DNA from: Megamerina dolium
Lineage: Eukaryota > Arthropoda > Insecta > Diptera > Megamerinidae
DNA: 64,000 bases
Direction: 5' to 3'
Assembly: GCA_963854835.1 (NCBI GenBank)
Contig: OY978530.1
Location: forward strand, 16,512,616 to 16,576,615
Shown: positions 22,807 through 34,623 of the stretch, piece by piece
Position numbering within the stretch: the first letter of the stretch is position 1
Layout: the number at the start of each line of letters is the position of its first letter
Made by a program: the position numbers and the translations under genes
The notes under the pieces: generated by a model
Databases searched by the model: none
Told to the model about the DNA's origin: nothing
The model's input: only the letters and a program-made list of their open reading frames with translations

Positions 22807-24786
22807 CATGTTTTTGGTGTGTTTCTAGTGCCGATAATACACTGGATTTGGGAACTCGCGTGTGTAAACTATGGTATCTTCGCTCCAGTTCTCTGTGGTT
22901 GCATGGACAGGATGGCTTCAATCTCCTCCATATTCTTGGCCTGAGTCAACCCCTCGCTTTTGGTCCTTCCAATTTAAGCACATAAGTAATGAAAATAAGC
23001 TAGATTGCGTATTTACAGTTTAGTCGACACCTGGTCGATGTCACTTTCTTTGTTTTGGTCATTGCGTTTGCTTGACCTATTGACTGAATTATTATAATCG
23101 CATAATTTACATTTTGTGCATCAGGTTATTGTTTACTTATTCGCTTTTTAATTAATTCTACTTTATGTGTTTTCTATTATTCATAATTACTGCAATGATT
23201 ATGCAGTAATCAAAGTCAACGTTCTTTATGTTTTACATTTATTTCGTAACAACGTTTTACGCGTGTTTACCGTATGCGTGAATATGTATACGTCGTGAAC
23301 TAAAATATGCTGCAATAGCTATGGCTCCATATTTTAACTCACAACACTTATCAATGTGAAATATTTGAGTGTAAATATTGTAACTTAGATTGTTTAAATT
23401 TATTGGTCGTTAAAGTTGTTGGTGTCGCCATCCAGTTGTCAAAGTGTTTGAAAAATAAACCGGTGTACACAATTTTTAAGATTTCTATCTCCAAATTTGT
23501 AACTGTTTGAATGGAATTTTCTGCAAGCCATCGTAGGATACGAGGCCTTTTGCCTACAAAACTAAGAGCATCCAAGCTATTCCTTCTCTAGACTTCGAGT
23601 GTCATAATTACAATATCTGCAAAAACAATAAAGTAGTTAAAATTATGGGTTGTTCGGTGCTCGTGTTGCACGTATATATTTAACAGGAAAAACAGTTAAA
23701 AAACAAGCAGTATAATAAGCATAAAAAAATCTTTAATATCAAGAATGTAAGTAAAATTTTGCTTTCAAATAAAGAGGTTTTTACTGTGGAACCAAGGAAA
23801 GGTGGAACATTTATAACGAAGTAACTCACATAATGAATTACTTGGTATAACCCAATCGGAAATGGAGCACATCAATAGCGCTTCTGAGGTGCTCAAAAGT
23901 AGCACTGAAGTGCATCGCTCTCCCTTTAAAAAGTGCTGAATTTAACATTGGCATGTCATTGCGAGGAAGAGCTTCCCTTAATGCGCTTCTATTACATTTT
24001 ACGTGTGGTGTAGTGCAGAGGGAATTGTGCGATGTGAATTTCTCTTTCTCTACGTCATAAGCATAAGCAATAAATTGTACTCTAATTGGTTGCCGAACAT
24101 TTTTAACAAAACAAGTGCGAGCATGAATATTCGACAGCAACTGACTGCCCTTACCATGTCGGTGTGCTCGTGTCTGTGGAAGACAAAAACAGCTGAACTT
24201 CACGCGTGAATTGAAATGCGTGATTTGATATGCGGAATAACTGATTTGAAGTGCTGCCTATTGCCTACTCAAAGCGCACGAAAGAAGCGCATCAAAATCG
24301 GCTCTTTACATTCCTCTTCATATGTTCTAAGATGCTCATCAATATATACGATTGGGAACTTAGTTGGAACAAATACACATTTAGGCATATATCAAATCGC
24401 CTGCTATTGATAAACAACAAATATTTATCTTGCAACTAAGAACGAGCAACAGCAAAAATTCGTATATCACTTTTACAACATTCCGCCGAATTCAATTTCA
24501 TGGTTAAGGTCATATGAAACGTATGAAGATGTTGCGGATCTCCTCTCTGATATTTAAAGCGTCAATCGTGGAGACGGTGCATAAATAAAATTAAGTTTTT
24601 ATTATAAATAAACTAAATAGTGGAAACAAAATAGTCAAAAGTGTTAATAATAAATATTAGTTTATATACATGCAAATTTTGATGAATCTCACCAGTGTAA
24701 AGAATATCAGCCAAAAATGCCTTAAGCAAAGTGTTAATCGGCACGTGTTGCTAGTCCTTTGTATCAATATGTTGCTGAGAAGGTAA

Positions 24787-24816
24787 CATATATATTGAAT
24801 ATATATGTATATTATA

Positions 24817-24905
<89 letters not shown>

Positions 24906-24910
24906 GTATA

Positions 24911-24957
<47 letters not shown>

Positions 24958-24962
24958 GTATA

Positions 24963-25050
<88 letters not shown>
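24787..25050. repeat. Expanded (TA)n/(GTATATAT) microsatellite, unit 3
   Basis: About 265 bp, more than twice the length in units 1 and 2, with regularly spaced G interruptions, suggesting secondary expansion of a GTATATAT sub-motif. Confidence 0.93.
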
Positions 25051-25053
<3 letters not shown>

Positions 25054-25655
25054 TTAACCACATCTGTTGCAATGCATACAACATGTCGGTATTGCAGCTG
25101 TTGTACTAAACAGTCCAGTTATTTCATGACATTTCTTCATTTCCATTGACTTCATTTAACGCTGTACCATTTGCTATTGGAACTTATGTATATAACCTTA
25201 ACTTGGGGTCAAGCAAGTGTGCAGGTGTGCGGGTGTGTGGATGTGCGAGTGTGCTTGGGGTCAGGCATATTCGCGCGTCTGTGTATTTACAGATCTGCAT
25301 TGTTCTTTGCAGAGTCAGAATATGCGCAATACAGCCGTAGCTTTATATACGGCGCTAGCCTCTATCTGACCAAGACCGCTAGTTCGCGACTCTGTCACAT
25401 CCTGCTTGAGGTGACGCTGCTAATTAACAGGACACTACGGCTCTAGACCTGGGAGTCGATAAAATCCTTCCCCCAATCCAGGGTGTTATGCGTTTCCGTG
25501 CCCAGTGGTTAGTTTGCAGCCAGGGGACTATACTGGCTGTATTTTAACGGAGCCTTTCTGATAGCTGTCCGCCTCAGGGAGTAACTGTGGACTTTCCGGA
25601 GTATAGGGCTGTGCTTCAGACGACCTCCAAGTCCCTCCTAGAAGATTAGACCGCG

Positions 25656-26394
25656 ATGCCTGATACGTCGGGTAAGCGGTCGTATATGAAATATGGAAAA
25701 CAAATTAAAAATTGCCTCGGACAATTCCGAAAACCCCAAAAGGCCTCTCCCCTGGAGGTCAGGCCCAAGTCCAAATCGGACACCACAGGGACTCGTCCAA
25801 AATTGTAACTTCTTCGGGAAGAATGGAGCATAAGATAAGGCTCCTCCGCTGTCCCTAAAGCACCTGTCTGCAGGAACACACCAGTTCTGACCACTAAACC
25901 ACTGGAATCGAGAAAATCAGTGCAAGTTAGCAAAGGGTCTGTGGCCACCATATCAAGACCCGCTGCTATTAAGACACTAACAAAGGCTGTGACACCTGTT
26001 TCAGCAGCCACATCCCCTTTGGACTTAGCTCCATCAACTTCAGCTACTGCCTCTAATTTGAAGGCTCCCGCTAAACCAATTACCGGGTCTATCCTGACAT
26101 ATCGGAAAAGAAGAGCCGCTTTCAGAATTTGTGAAAAGTTCGGTACCGTCCTGGTAACAGAACTCTAAGAGCGAGAAAAAGAATCTCTGGAGTGGGCAAA
26201 AGGCATAATCGCTGAACAAAAATACCCGTTCTTCTGGACTTGCGTCTTAACGGCAACGCTCGCAAGAAGAGCATCTGTCTAAGCCAAAAAAGGCGAACAC
26301 TTCGGCTTCGGCTACAGTTAACACCCCAGGCGCGTTCCTTCAGTGACGTGGCAAAGGACCACCTTATCCTTGCCGTTGTTGAGAGCCAAAATAT
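25656..26394 (+). pseudogene. LOA-type LINE ORF1 N-terminal fragment, unit 3
   Basis: Equivalent to 14199-14940 with a few substitutions and a 3-bp deletion near 26216. No independent coding capacity. Confidence 0.6.
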
Positions 26395-26719
26395 GAAATA
26401 TACACATATGCATATTTTGCCTGGCGACATATTTCCCGAAATTGGGAACTACATATTTGTCAATACACATACCAACATTACTCGAAATTGTGATATACAC
26501 AATCCATACTAATATTACTTATAATTCTGGAATGCCAGAATATTGAGCCATCTGAGTTGTAGTTGGGTGTGAAAATGCTGACAAAGCACTTTCCCACACA
26601 ATTCGTAGTTCTGCACTTACGTAAGCATACCTGTGTAAGCATACATGATAACTAAACTCACGCTGTCTACTCATGTGTGAGAATATCAAAGAGTTGTTTT
26701 CTCACGTAGAATATACACA

Positions 26720-27013
26720 CGCATACATACATACACACAAGTGGTGTGAATATATTATGGTATGTTATATGTTGGTATGTGGGTAGATTGATATGTGGCT
26801 AGTGTAAGAAAAATGGATATAAGCTGCCAGCTTTCCGAAGGCAGTGGCTTTTTTCAGTCGTGAGTCTTACACCGAAGTGTTAGCATTAAGAAAAAGTGTA
26901 AATACTGCGATCCTTGCAAGGCCCTCCAGTATTAGTGTAAAAGTGCAAAATACAAACACCAACAATAAAGTAAAAACCACAAGTATCCTTGATAAAATAT
27001 AATTGTTTTATTT
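26720..27013. other. Spacer with inverted remnant of unit start
   Basis: No gene. Bases 26902-26978 read AATACTGCGATCC, GCCCTCCAGTATTAGTGTAA and AACAATAAAGTAA. These are the reverse complement, with an internal deletion, of the unit start and left flank at about 9603-9765. A CATA-rich simple stretch lies at 26720-26740. Confidence 0.6.
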
Positions 27014-28692
27014 CAGGTGGTCTGGTGGTGTTTTTGCAAGGTAACGTGTCGAACTGCCTCAACCGGGTGGGCCTAGCAATCCTTGTTGAACTCATCGCAA
27101 GTCAACTCACTGGCTGGCATGTAGGTTGATCTGAGCGCTATGTGATGACACCTCTATTTGTTAATGAGGGGTAGTCATATAGCTTGCTCTGCTTACTATG
27201 TGATGGCGCCTTCATTATTATTAATGGGGGCCCTACACGTAACGACTACCGGGCAACGTCCTCCTGGCACCCGCTGGGAGGCGGCTGAAGTGAGTCGCGA
27301 AAATCTGCTCGGTTTGAGGTTGTGCGTTGGGTTTGGGACCCACCACATAAAAAATCCCTCCAGTGAAGGAAAGAACAACGCCTCGGATAAGGACTACCAC
27401 TTTAGTTGATGACCCCCGCAAACGAAAAAAGGACAATGATTTACGGATATGTACCTGGAATGTCCGGTCCCTTTATAGGCAGGGTGCCTCTATCCAGCTG
27501 GTTGATGTCCTCAAGCAATACAGAGCTGACATCACCGCTCTACAGGAAATGCGATGGACGGGACAAGGCTGCTCCAAAAAAGCGTCCTGTGTCATTCACT
27601 ACAGTTGCCATGCTGAAAGGCACGAATTAGGATGTGGATTTTTGGTCAGCAAGATACGACGACATCTTGTCTCACAGTTCACGCCTGTGAACGAGAACAC
27701 CTCCGGAATGAGGCTGATCGACTTCGCCGCAGCACGAAACATGGTAATTGGTGGTACCAAATTCCAGCATCTCGATATCCACAAAGCGACATGGCTGTCT
27801 CCAGATCAACGTACAAGAAACCAAATTGATCATGTGGTGATTGACGGAAGGCATGCTTCCAGTGTGATGGACGTGAAATCGATCCGTTGTGCCAACATCG
27901 ACTCGGATCACTACCTTGTTGCAGCTAAGGTGCGCACACGCTTATGTGTCGCAAATAACAAGAGAAGTCCCACACAGAGAAAGCTCGACGTCAGTAAGCT
28001 GCGATCACCAGAGACAGCAGATGCATTTTCCACTCGACTATCGGATCTGCTTATGCAGAACACTCCCCCACTTGATGATACATGCGCATGGTGGACACAT
28101 ATATCCCACTCCATGACTACTGCTGCCGAGGAGGCAATCGGTTACTACCGGCCTCTGAGGAATGAGTGGTATGATGAGGATTGTCGCGACGCTACCGCAG
28201 AGAAAGACGCCGCCTACAGAAGAACCCTCCGTGCAGGCGCGACGCGAGCTGTTAAGGAGCGATACAGAGAGAAATGGTGTGCAGAGAGACGTTTTTTCAG
28301 GCGTAAGAAAAGAGAAAAAGAAAGACGCGAGTATGAGGAGATAGAGATGTGTACCGACAAGAATGAGACTCGAAAATTCTTCGAAAAGATCAAGCGCCTG
28401 AGTGGAGGTTTAAATCCCGGAGCCTCTTCTTGTCGTGATGGAAATGGGAATCTGGTTACAGATGTCCAGAGTGTACTGAGCCTATGGAGGGAACACTTCT
28501 CCACGTTACTGAATGGCGATGCTACGAACAATTCCGCCAGTGGAGAAGATTGCTCGATAACCCCGATTACAGATGATGGTGTTGATGTTCCACCACCCGA
28601 CCATGACGAGGTTGAAACGGCCATTTTAAGGCTGAAGAACAACAAAGTTGCAGGTGCTGTTGGCCTGCCTGCAGAGTTGTTTAAGACCGGAG
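27014..28692 (+). mobile_element. RTE-clade LINE copy 2 (3' truncated)
   Basis: Starts with the same 5' sequence as copy 1 (CAGGTGGTCTGGTGG) and runs through the 5' UTR and endonuclease into the first RT block, then stops abruptly near 28692. A 3' truncation is unusual for target-primed LINE insertion and implies later deletion or rearrangement. Confidence 0.85.
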
Positions 28693-28727
28693 ACGTGAGC
28701 TACTTAGTAAGTGTTGTGGAAAAATAA
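27363..28727 (+). pseudogene. RTE LINE protein: endonuclease with internal deletion, linker, RT start
   Basis: 454 codons remain open. The endonuclease begins ICTWNVRSLYRQG and keeps LQEMRWTGQG and SDHYLV. Between QFTPVNE and GMRLIDFAA, however, about 70 residues containing the GDFNAR catalytic block of copy 1 are deleted in frame. A lysine/arginine-rich linker (residues about 280-345), missing from copy 1, follows. The RT begins at LKNNKVAGAVGLPAELFKTG and ends there; the last 11 residues are flanking sequence. The product would be inactive for both functions. Confidence 0.88.
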
Positions 28728-28774
28728 AAAAAAATAGAAATCATAAGAATGGAGCACTGCCATTCGGGAAATGG

Positions 28775-29461
28775 CGCCTAGTGAAGATGAGTCTCCCAAG
28801 GATAGACAGGGATATCCTGGCGAGAAACCATGGCCCAGTCGTTTGCTGCAGAGATGTTGGATGGCATCAATGTCCTGCGCGGACTATCGATCGGCAGATC
28901 TCGTTAGAGAGGCCATCGCGAATGTTGGGGAGATTTGGCCCAACGCTCGGCTTGAGGCCCTTCCTAGGGACCAGATAGACCCAGGTCACGCGCCTGGATT
29001 CCAGCAGAGCTCCCAGATCCTAAGGAAATCTTAGGTCATATGCGGCTCGCAAGTCCATCCCTTCCCAAAGATGATTGGAGGGTTGTGAAGGTGGGAGAGG
29101 CCAAGGAGAACTCAAGACAGGTCGTTGTGATATTAAATGAGCAATCCTTGGCACCTCTCGCCAAACAGAAAGGGGTGATAAGCTTTGGCTTCTCCAAATC
29201 ACCCTGAAAGTCTATGAAAAAGACGCAAGAAAAGTAGATCCAAAACCAGGGGATACGAAAGTAAGTTCGGCACCGGTTGAAGACATGTCGTGTGACGGAG
29301 ACAGCGATACGCTGACAACGTCTGAGATGGTTGGCAACCTCTTCCAAAATGTGGAAGTTAGCACTGCGGATGAGGACGACTTACTATGCTGTGACGTCGG
29401 AGACACCGATACGGCGGTGACCGAAACGTCTATATTAAATATTGCAAAGGAAGATGCTTAG
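28775..29461 (+). pseudogene. LOA-type LINE ORF1 C-terminal part (broken)
   Basis: Three frames together give an ORF1-like C-terminus: a block like AEMLDGINVLRGLSIG, then DDWRVVKVGEAKENSRQVVV, then an acidic tail with DMSCDGDSDTLTTSE ending KEDA. The stop TAG at 29459-29461 overlaps the ORF2 start ATG at 29454 as ATGCTTAG, an overlap suited to termination-reinitiation. The reading is interrupted by at least two indels. Confidence 0.6.
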
Positions 29462-30236
29462 GGCGGTCCAGATTAATCTGCACCACTCTAAATCAGCTTC
29501 CGCTGCTCTCGTCCTCCGGCTAAGCGATAAAGCGGAGGACATCTTTCTAATTCAGGAATTGTGTATCCTGGATGACAAGGTGCGCGGACTAAGCTCCGCA
29601 AATTATGGACTCTACTATGCTTAAAATGCAGGTAAGCCTCGATCATGTATTTTGGTGAAGAAATGCTACAAAGCATTCCTACTATCTGATTACAGCGACA
29701 AGGATACTGTGACCATTGCGCTAGATCATCAATGCTATATATACTGGCTGATGTCTACGTACATGGCTAACGACCACTCCGAGCCCCCACCTCACCCTAT
29801 AATAAAGAAGGCACTTCGGCAGGCGGAGAAACGCGAGGCGAATCTGGTGATGGGAGCCGATGCCAACGCACACCATTATATCTGCGGCAGCTCAGATAAC
29901 AACGAACGAGGTGAGTCACTTTTTGAATATATTATTAGTTCTAACTTGACTCTCGCAAACATGGGTACAGAACCGACCTTTATTACCTTCAACAGGGAGG
30001 AGGTTTTAGATATAACCCTTACAAACGACTCTTCGGACTGTCTAGTTAGGGAATGGAGGGTTGACAAAGAACACTCTTTCTCGGATCATAGGTATATTAG
30101 CTTCCGCCTTGATATAAAGTCACAAAAGCAGATAAAAAAAAAGCAGATACCATTTTTAAATAGGAAACGCACAAATTGGGATAAGTATAGGTCCAACCTG
30201 AATAAATCCCTCACTCAGGCACCCTCAAGCCTGTAA
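29454..30236 (+). pseudogene. LOA-type LINE ORF2: endonuclease
   Basis: The ATG at 29454 opens MLRAVQINLHHSKSASAALV (N-terminal Asn block), with IFLIQELCI carrying the catalytic Glu. After a stop at about 29624 the frame continues with GADANAHHYICGSSDNNERG and SFSDHRYISF, the later catalytic blocks of APE-type endonucleases. The copy-1 homologue is at 3174-3580. A stop at 30236 separates it from the linker. Confidence 0.75.
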
Positions 30237-31970
30237 AATGAGGAGCAGCTTGAGGCCGCTGTTGAACAAATTACAGAAGCTTGCAGGAAAGCTACTGTAG
30301 CGTCCTGTCCAATCAGAAGAACTCCAAAAAAGAAGAGACCTCCGTGGTGGTCGGTAGAGATCATTACTCTAAGGAAGGTGTGTCGGCAGCAATTCAACCG
30401 AGCCAAAATCACTAATCGATGGAAACCCTATAAGGAGAGCCTACGAGTGTTTAAAAAGGCGATTAGGAGAGCAAAAATATCATCATGGAATGACTTTTGC
30501 AGCAACATAGAGGAAATTTCAGAGGTAAGCAGCCTACGAAAGATTCTCGCAACGAATTCAGTTACACCCAGCTTCATTATGAAGGGGGATGGTGATTGGA
30601 CTACTTCAAGTCTGGCAACTCTTCGGGTACTAATTGATACCCATTTTCAGGCTGTTTGGAGTACAGGCCTGGCCGAACTCCCAATGTTAATCCTAGTAGA
30701 ATTATCTACGGCGTCTCGCACAAAATAATCAATAAAACAAAGATTAATTGCGCGATAAATAATTTTAAACCATTTAAGTCACCAGGACCTGATGGTATTA
30801 TACCAGCGGACATGCTAAAGTGTGAGGATCTTCCAACGCCTTGGTTGGAGGTAATCTTCTCTGCATGCCTAAGGCTATGCTATGTCCCCAAGACATGGCT
30901 AGAAGTAAACGTGGTGTTTATCCTGAAAGGCGAAAAAACGTCCCACTCAAAGCCAAGTGATTTCAGGCATACCAGCCTATCATCCTTCTTATTGAAAGCC
31001 CTTGAAAGACTACTTGATGTGCACTTAAGGGGCTATATAGATACTAAGAATATCTCTTCAGTGCAACACACATATAACAAAGGCAAGTCCGTTGAGACAG
31101 CCCTTCACAAACTTGTGCGGAAAATCGAAACATCTTTGTACTGCAAAGAATATAGCTTTTTCACCTTTCTAGATATTTAGGGGGCTTTCAATAACATAAA
31201 CCCAGAAGCAGTCGAAAACTCTCTTGCTATACTTAAGGTAGATGAACCTATTATTAGATTCATTAGTCTGTTGCTAAAGCAATGAGTGATAAACTTAAAA
31301 TTGGGTACCTAAAGCATTAGTAGATTTGCGATTAAGGGCACCCCTCAAGGGGGTGTGTTGTCGCCTCTTTTGTGGAACTTAACCATGAATTAATTTCTCA
31401 TATCTTTACAGGCCACGGGATGCAAAGCGGTGGCTTATGCAGATGACGTGGCACTTGTGGCATCGGGAAAATATTTAAATACACTCACCGAAGTGATGAA
31501 CCATGCCTTATCTATCTTGTCCAAGTGGGCTTCAAACTCTGGTCTGGCCATCAACCCTGCCAAAACTGAGATAGTCCTCTTTACTAGAAAGCATAAAATA
31601 CTTATTTTTACCTTACCTAGAATTGGGAGAACTAGTCTAAAGCTAACTGAACAGGCGAAGTACTTGGGTATAACTTTAGATAAGAAATTAAGTTGGAAAC
31701 CAAACACGGAGGAAAGGGTTCGTAAAGCAACAGCAGCATTCTATTCCTGTAAGAAAGCCATAGGTAAAAGATGGGGGATGGTCCTAAAATCGTATCATGG
31801 CTATACTCCGCGGTCGTCAGACCAATTCCTTTTTACGGTGTGTTACGAATACTTAAATAAGGAGGTACACAGACGACAAATAGACAAGTTTCAAAGGACG
31901 TCTGTGGTGTTGACAACAGGTGCTCTAAGAACCACCCCGTCAAAATCACTCTATTCACTATTGCATTAAC
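30237..31970 (+). pseudogene. LOA-type LINE ORF2: linker and reverse transcriptase (fragmented)
   Basis: Blocks in changing frames: a basic linker (30378-30728), KSPGPDGIIPADMLK (about 30780), SDFRHTSLSSFLLKALER (about 30960), KGKSVETALHKLV, a stop inside the FLDI-GAFNNI block (31180), KGTPQGGVLSPLLWNL (about 31340), then YADDVALVASG at about 31440 with both active-site aspartates present. SGLAINPAKTEIVLF and AKYLGITLDKKLSW follow. The palm motif survives, but at least four frame disruptions prevent a single product. Confidence 0.78.
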
Positions 31971-32204
31971 TCCCGGTAGATTTATTTAGCACTTATATCA
32001 GCAATCAGGCTAAATATAGCTTCACGCTGGGCTCAAGCAGGATACGAGCATTCAAGGATCCTGGGGGAGTGCACTACAATTCCGAATGCCATCGACTATA
32101 CCATCCCCATACCATGCTTTGACAATAGATTCTCAACCCATATACCCTCAAGGGAAGAATGGAATAGGAGTATTGTCAACGAAACTGGAGTTCAATCGTT
32201 ACAA

Positions 32205-33011
32205 TTGTACACAGATGACTCCAAATTGGAGGGTATGGTAGGAGGTGGCGTCTTTTCTGATTCCTTACGCGTTAAGCTAAAGTTCCGTTTACCCGACTTT
32301 TGCAGTGTTTTTCAAGCTGAGATAATGGCTATAAAGGAGGCGGCAACGTGGCTTCGCTTTAATACAATATCTTTCAAAGATGTTTTTATCTACACCGACA
32401 GTCAAGCGGCAATTAAATCTCTCGCAGGAACGTTTGCCAAATCGGCACTTGCCCTTAAATGCCGCTCAGCTCTTAACGAGCTAGCGGAGCACTACAATGT
32501 ACACATTGTATGGGTACCGGGGCATAGAGACATTCCAGGGAACTGTAAGGTGGATGAATTGGCGAGATCTGGCACTAGGTTGCTAGAGATCTATCCATCT
32601 CATCAAGCCGGAATTCCGCTTGCAACATGCAAGCTTCTTATCACACAACATTACCTCACCATAGCCAACAGAAGATGGCGGGATGAGAGCTCTTGTGCTA
32701 CCACTGCGAAAATCTGGCCAACTCTTGACAATAGACGAACTCGTTCACTGTTGTCAATGAGCAGGAAAACCATCAGTAATGTAGTCGCCGTACTCACGGG
32801 CCACTGTCTTGTGGGTAGGCATGCTGCAAGGCTCTGTTTACGGGCCAACGATTTTTGTCGCAGCTGCCAGGACGAGGAAGAGCAGGAAAGTGTTCACCAC
32901 TTCCTCTGTAGATGCCCCACCTTGGCACGTAGAAGACACACTCTACTTAGGAGTGCCTTTTTTAAGGATACCACTGAGCTTGCACCCATAGATGTCAGGG
33001 ACATTGAATAA
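32205..33011 (+). pseudogene. LOA-type LINE ORF2: RNase H and C-terminal zinc finger
   Basis: 268 codons with a complete RNase H signature: YTDDSK (Asp), VFQAEIMAI (Glu), IYTDSQAAI (Asp) and VPGHRDIPGN...DELAR (His/Asp). A cysteine/histidine cluster FCRSCQDEEEQESVHHFLC near the C-terminus matches the terminal zinc finger of RNase H-bearing LINEs. The domain itself is intact, but it lies downstream of a broken RT. The first Met is within the domain, so it is not an independent start. Confidence 0.85.
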
Positions 33012-33059
33012 GAAATCCCAATGGTTCCGCTTAACAGAGAAGATAGGATAGTAAGAAAT

Positions 33060-34142
33060 TGCGATCTGTCAAACCGCAGCTGTTAAAATTTCACCCGAAT
33101 TCATCGATTAGTTTATTTGTTGTAGTCGTTTGAAGTAACCAACTTTTCTGTTTCTTGAAAAATGGAAAAAAGCGAATTTCATGCAGTGATTAAACACTAT
33201 TATTTGAAAGGGAAAACGGCGAAAGAGACAAGAGAAAAGCTCGATAAACATTACTGTGAGTCTGCTCCGTCAGATTACATGGTAAAATATTGGATTGCTG
33301 AATTTAAACGCGGCCGAACAAGCAGTGCAACAATACCATCAAGAGGAAGGCCAAAAGAGGTGGTTACTGAAGAAAATATCAAGAAAATCCTCGATATCGT
33401 TATGAATGATCGCCGAGTCAAGTTGCGTGAGATTGTTGAAATGGTAAACATCTCATATGAACGTGTGTTCAACATTTTGCATGAACATTTGAATATGAAA
33501 AAGCTATAGGCAAGATGGGTGCCGCGTTTGCTCAGTGTCGAACAAAAACAAGTTCAAAAGACCACTTCACAGCGGTGTTTGGACATGATAAAGCGTAATC
33601 CTGTTGATTTTTGGCGTCGATTAATAACTGTTGATGAAACGTGGGTCCACCACTATACACCTGAAACCAAAAATCATTCGATACAATGGGTGGAAGCTGG
33701 TGAAAGTGCTCCGAAGAATGCGAAGGAAGTGAAATCGGCTGGCAAGGTTATGGCCACTGTATTTTGGGATGCACTCAGAATATTGCTTATCGATTATCTT
33801 GAAAAACGATCCACAATTACAGGAAAGTATTATCGTGCATTATTGTATCAATTGAATGATGCAATCAAGAAAAAACGACAACATTTAAAGAAGAAAAAAG
33901 TGCTCTTTCTTCAAGACAACGCACCGGTTCACACAGCATTAGATACGATGCTAAAATTACGTGAAATACACTTCGAATTGGTTGATCATCCACTTTATAG
34001 TCCAGATTTAGCTCCTAGTGACTTTTTCCTGTTTCCAAACTGGAAAAAATGGCTCGCAGGAAAAAGATTCAGCTCAAACGAAGAAGTGATTACCGAAACT
34101 AACGCGTATTTTGAAGGGTTCCCGAAATCGTAATATTCAGAT
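33060..34142 (+). mobile_element. mariner (mellifera-type), 5' part
   Basis: Mariner sequence interrupted by a 12.6-kb BEL element at 34143. It resumes at 46750 and ends before the (TA)n tract near 46880. Terminal inverted repeats were not identified with confidence, so the outer limits are approximate. Confidence 0.8.
33162..34142 (+). pseudogene. mariner transposase (5' part, nonsense-mutated)
   Basis: The ATG at 33162 opens MEKSEFHAVIKHYYLKGKTA. A helix-turn-helix half ends with RVFNILHEHLN. The catalytic domain has VDETW (Asp about residue 158), LFLQDNAPVHT (about 252) and YSPDLAPSDFF, with 34 residues between the last two aspartates: the DD34D triad of mariners. A TAG at 33507-33509 interrupts at codon 116, in the hinge before ARWVPRLL, and a TAA at 34131 interrupts just before the BEL insertion. 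Otherwise the frame is preserved across the BEL into 46750. Confidence 0.92.
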
Positions 34143-34610
34143 TGAACGTGTGAGAAAGTTTTTATGCCGGTGGGCCTGACCCGTCGGTTCTTGTTCCAGA
34201 AGTATGTTCCTGATGTTGATGCTGCTACTCCTGTGGGTTGCACTTGGAGCACAAATATACACTTATTTTCCTTTGTTCAACAAAGTCACAATTTATTGTT
34301 TTTAAACTAAGATTTAATTTGTTTATGGGTGATTATATTTATCCACTCTAATTGAAAAAAGAAACAATATTCTTTTGTACAATAGCACTGCATTGGTATT
34401 ACTTCGGAAGTGAGTTTGTGATTAAACAACGAGAAAAAAGTTAATACGAGGTTTAGCCCCAAAACAAAGAGGCGGTAAAGAGAGAAATAGAATAACAATA
34501 CTGAGCGGAATGGGAAGAGTTGGCAAAGATCGGTGATGCCAGATCGTTATTCAACCCATTCCCTCAATTTAGAACACAGTGCAGTACATAGATCTATTTT
34601 GGCGTAGACA
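34143..34610 (-). repeat. 3' LTR of minus-strand BEL
   Basis: 468 bp, TG...CA ends in both orientations. On the minus strand it is directly preceded by the polypurine tract at 34611-34623, which sets the orientation. Confidence 0.93.
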
Positions 34611-34623
34611 TTCCGCCCCCCTT
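34611..34623 (-). other. Polypurine tract of minus-strand BEL
   Basis: The minus strand reads AAGGGGGGCGGAA immediately before the LTR start TGTCTACG. It would prime plus-strand DNA synthesis. Confidence 0.8.

Larger units (their letters stand above)
21044..26719. repeat. Composite tandem repeat, unit 3 (5676 bp, truncated end)
   Basis: The third direct copy. Relative to unit 2 it lacks about 167 bp (unit-2 positions about 18894-19060; junction near 24627), and its (TA)n block is expanded to about 265 bp with interspersed GTATATAT. It diverges from the unit consensus at 26720, where unit 2 would continue toward the next unit. Confidence 0.92.
28735..33060 (+). mobile_element. LOA-type LINE copy 2 with RNase H
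   Basis: Contains an ORF1 3' part, then ORF2 with endonuclease, RT, RNase H and a C-terminal zinc finger. Endonuclease-RT-RNase H order is the LOA/I-group arrangement. The N-terminal half of ORF1 is missing, so the copy is 5' truncated or deleted. Numerous frameshifts. The 3' end is approximate because mariner sequence begins near 33060. Confidence 0.8.

Noticed and set aside
24657..25149. Long ORFs of alternating Tyr-Ile (also at 13358-13700, 40412-40725, 46762-47144)
   Set aside because: These are translations of (TA)n microsatellites on both strands and have no protein character.
9614..26719. CRISPR-like or bacterial repeat array
   Set aside because: The repeat period is 5.7 kb with eukaryotic transposon content; no short regular repeats with unique spacers.
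28214..28645. 143-aa minus-strand ORF
   Set aside because: Antisense shadow of the RTE LINE protein.
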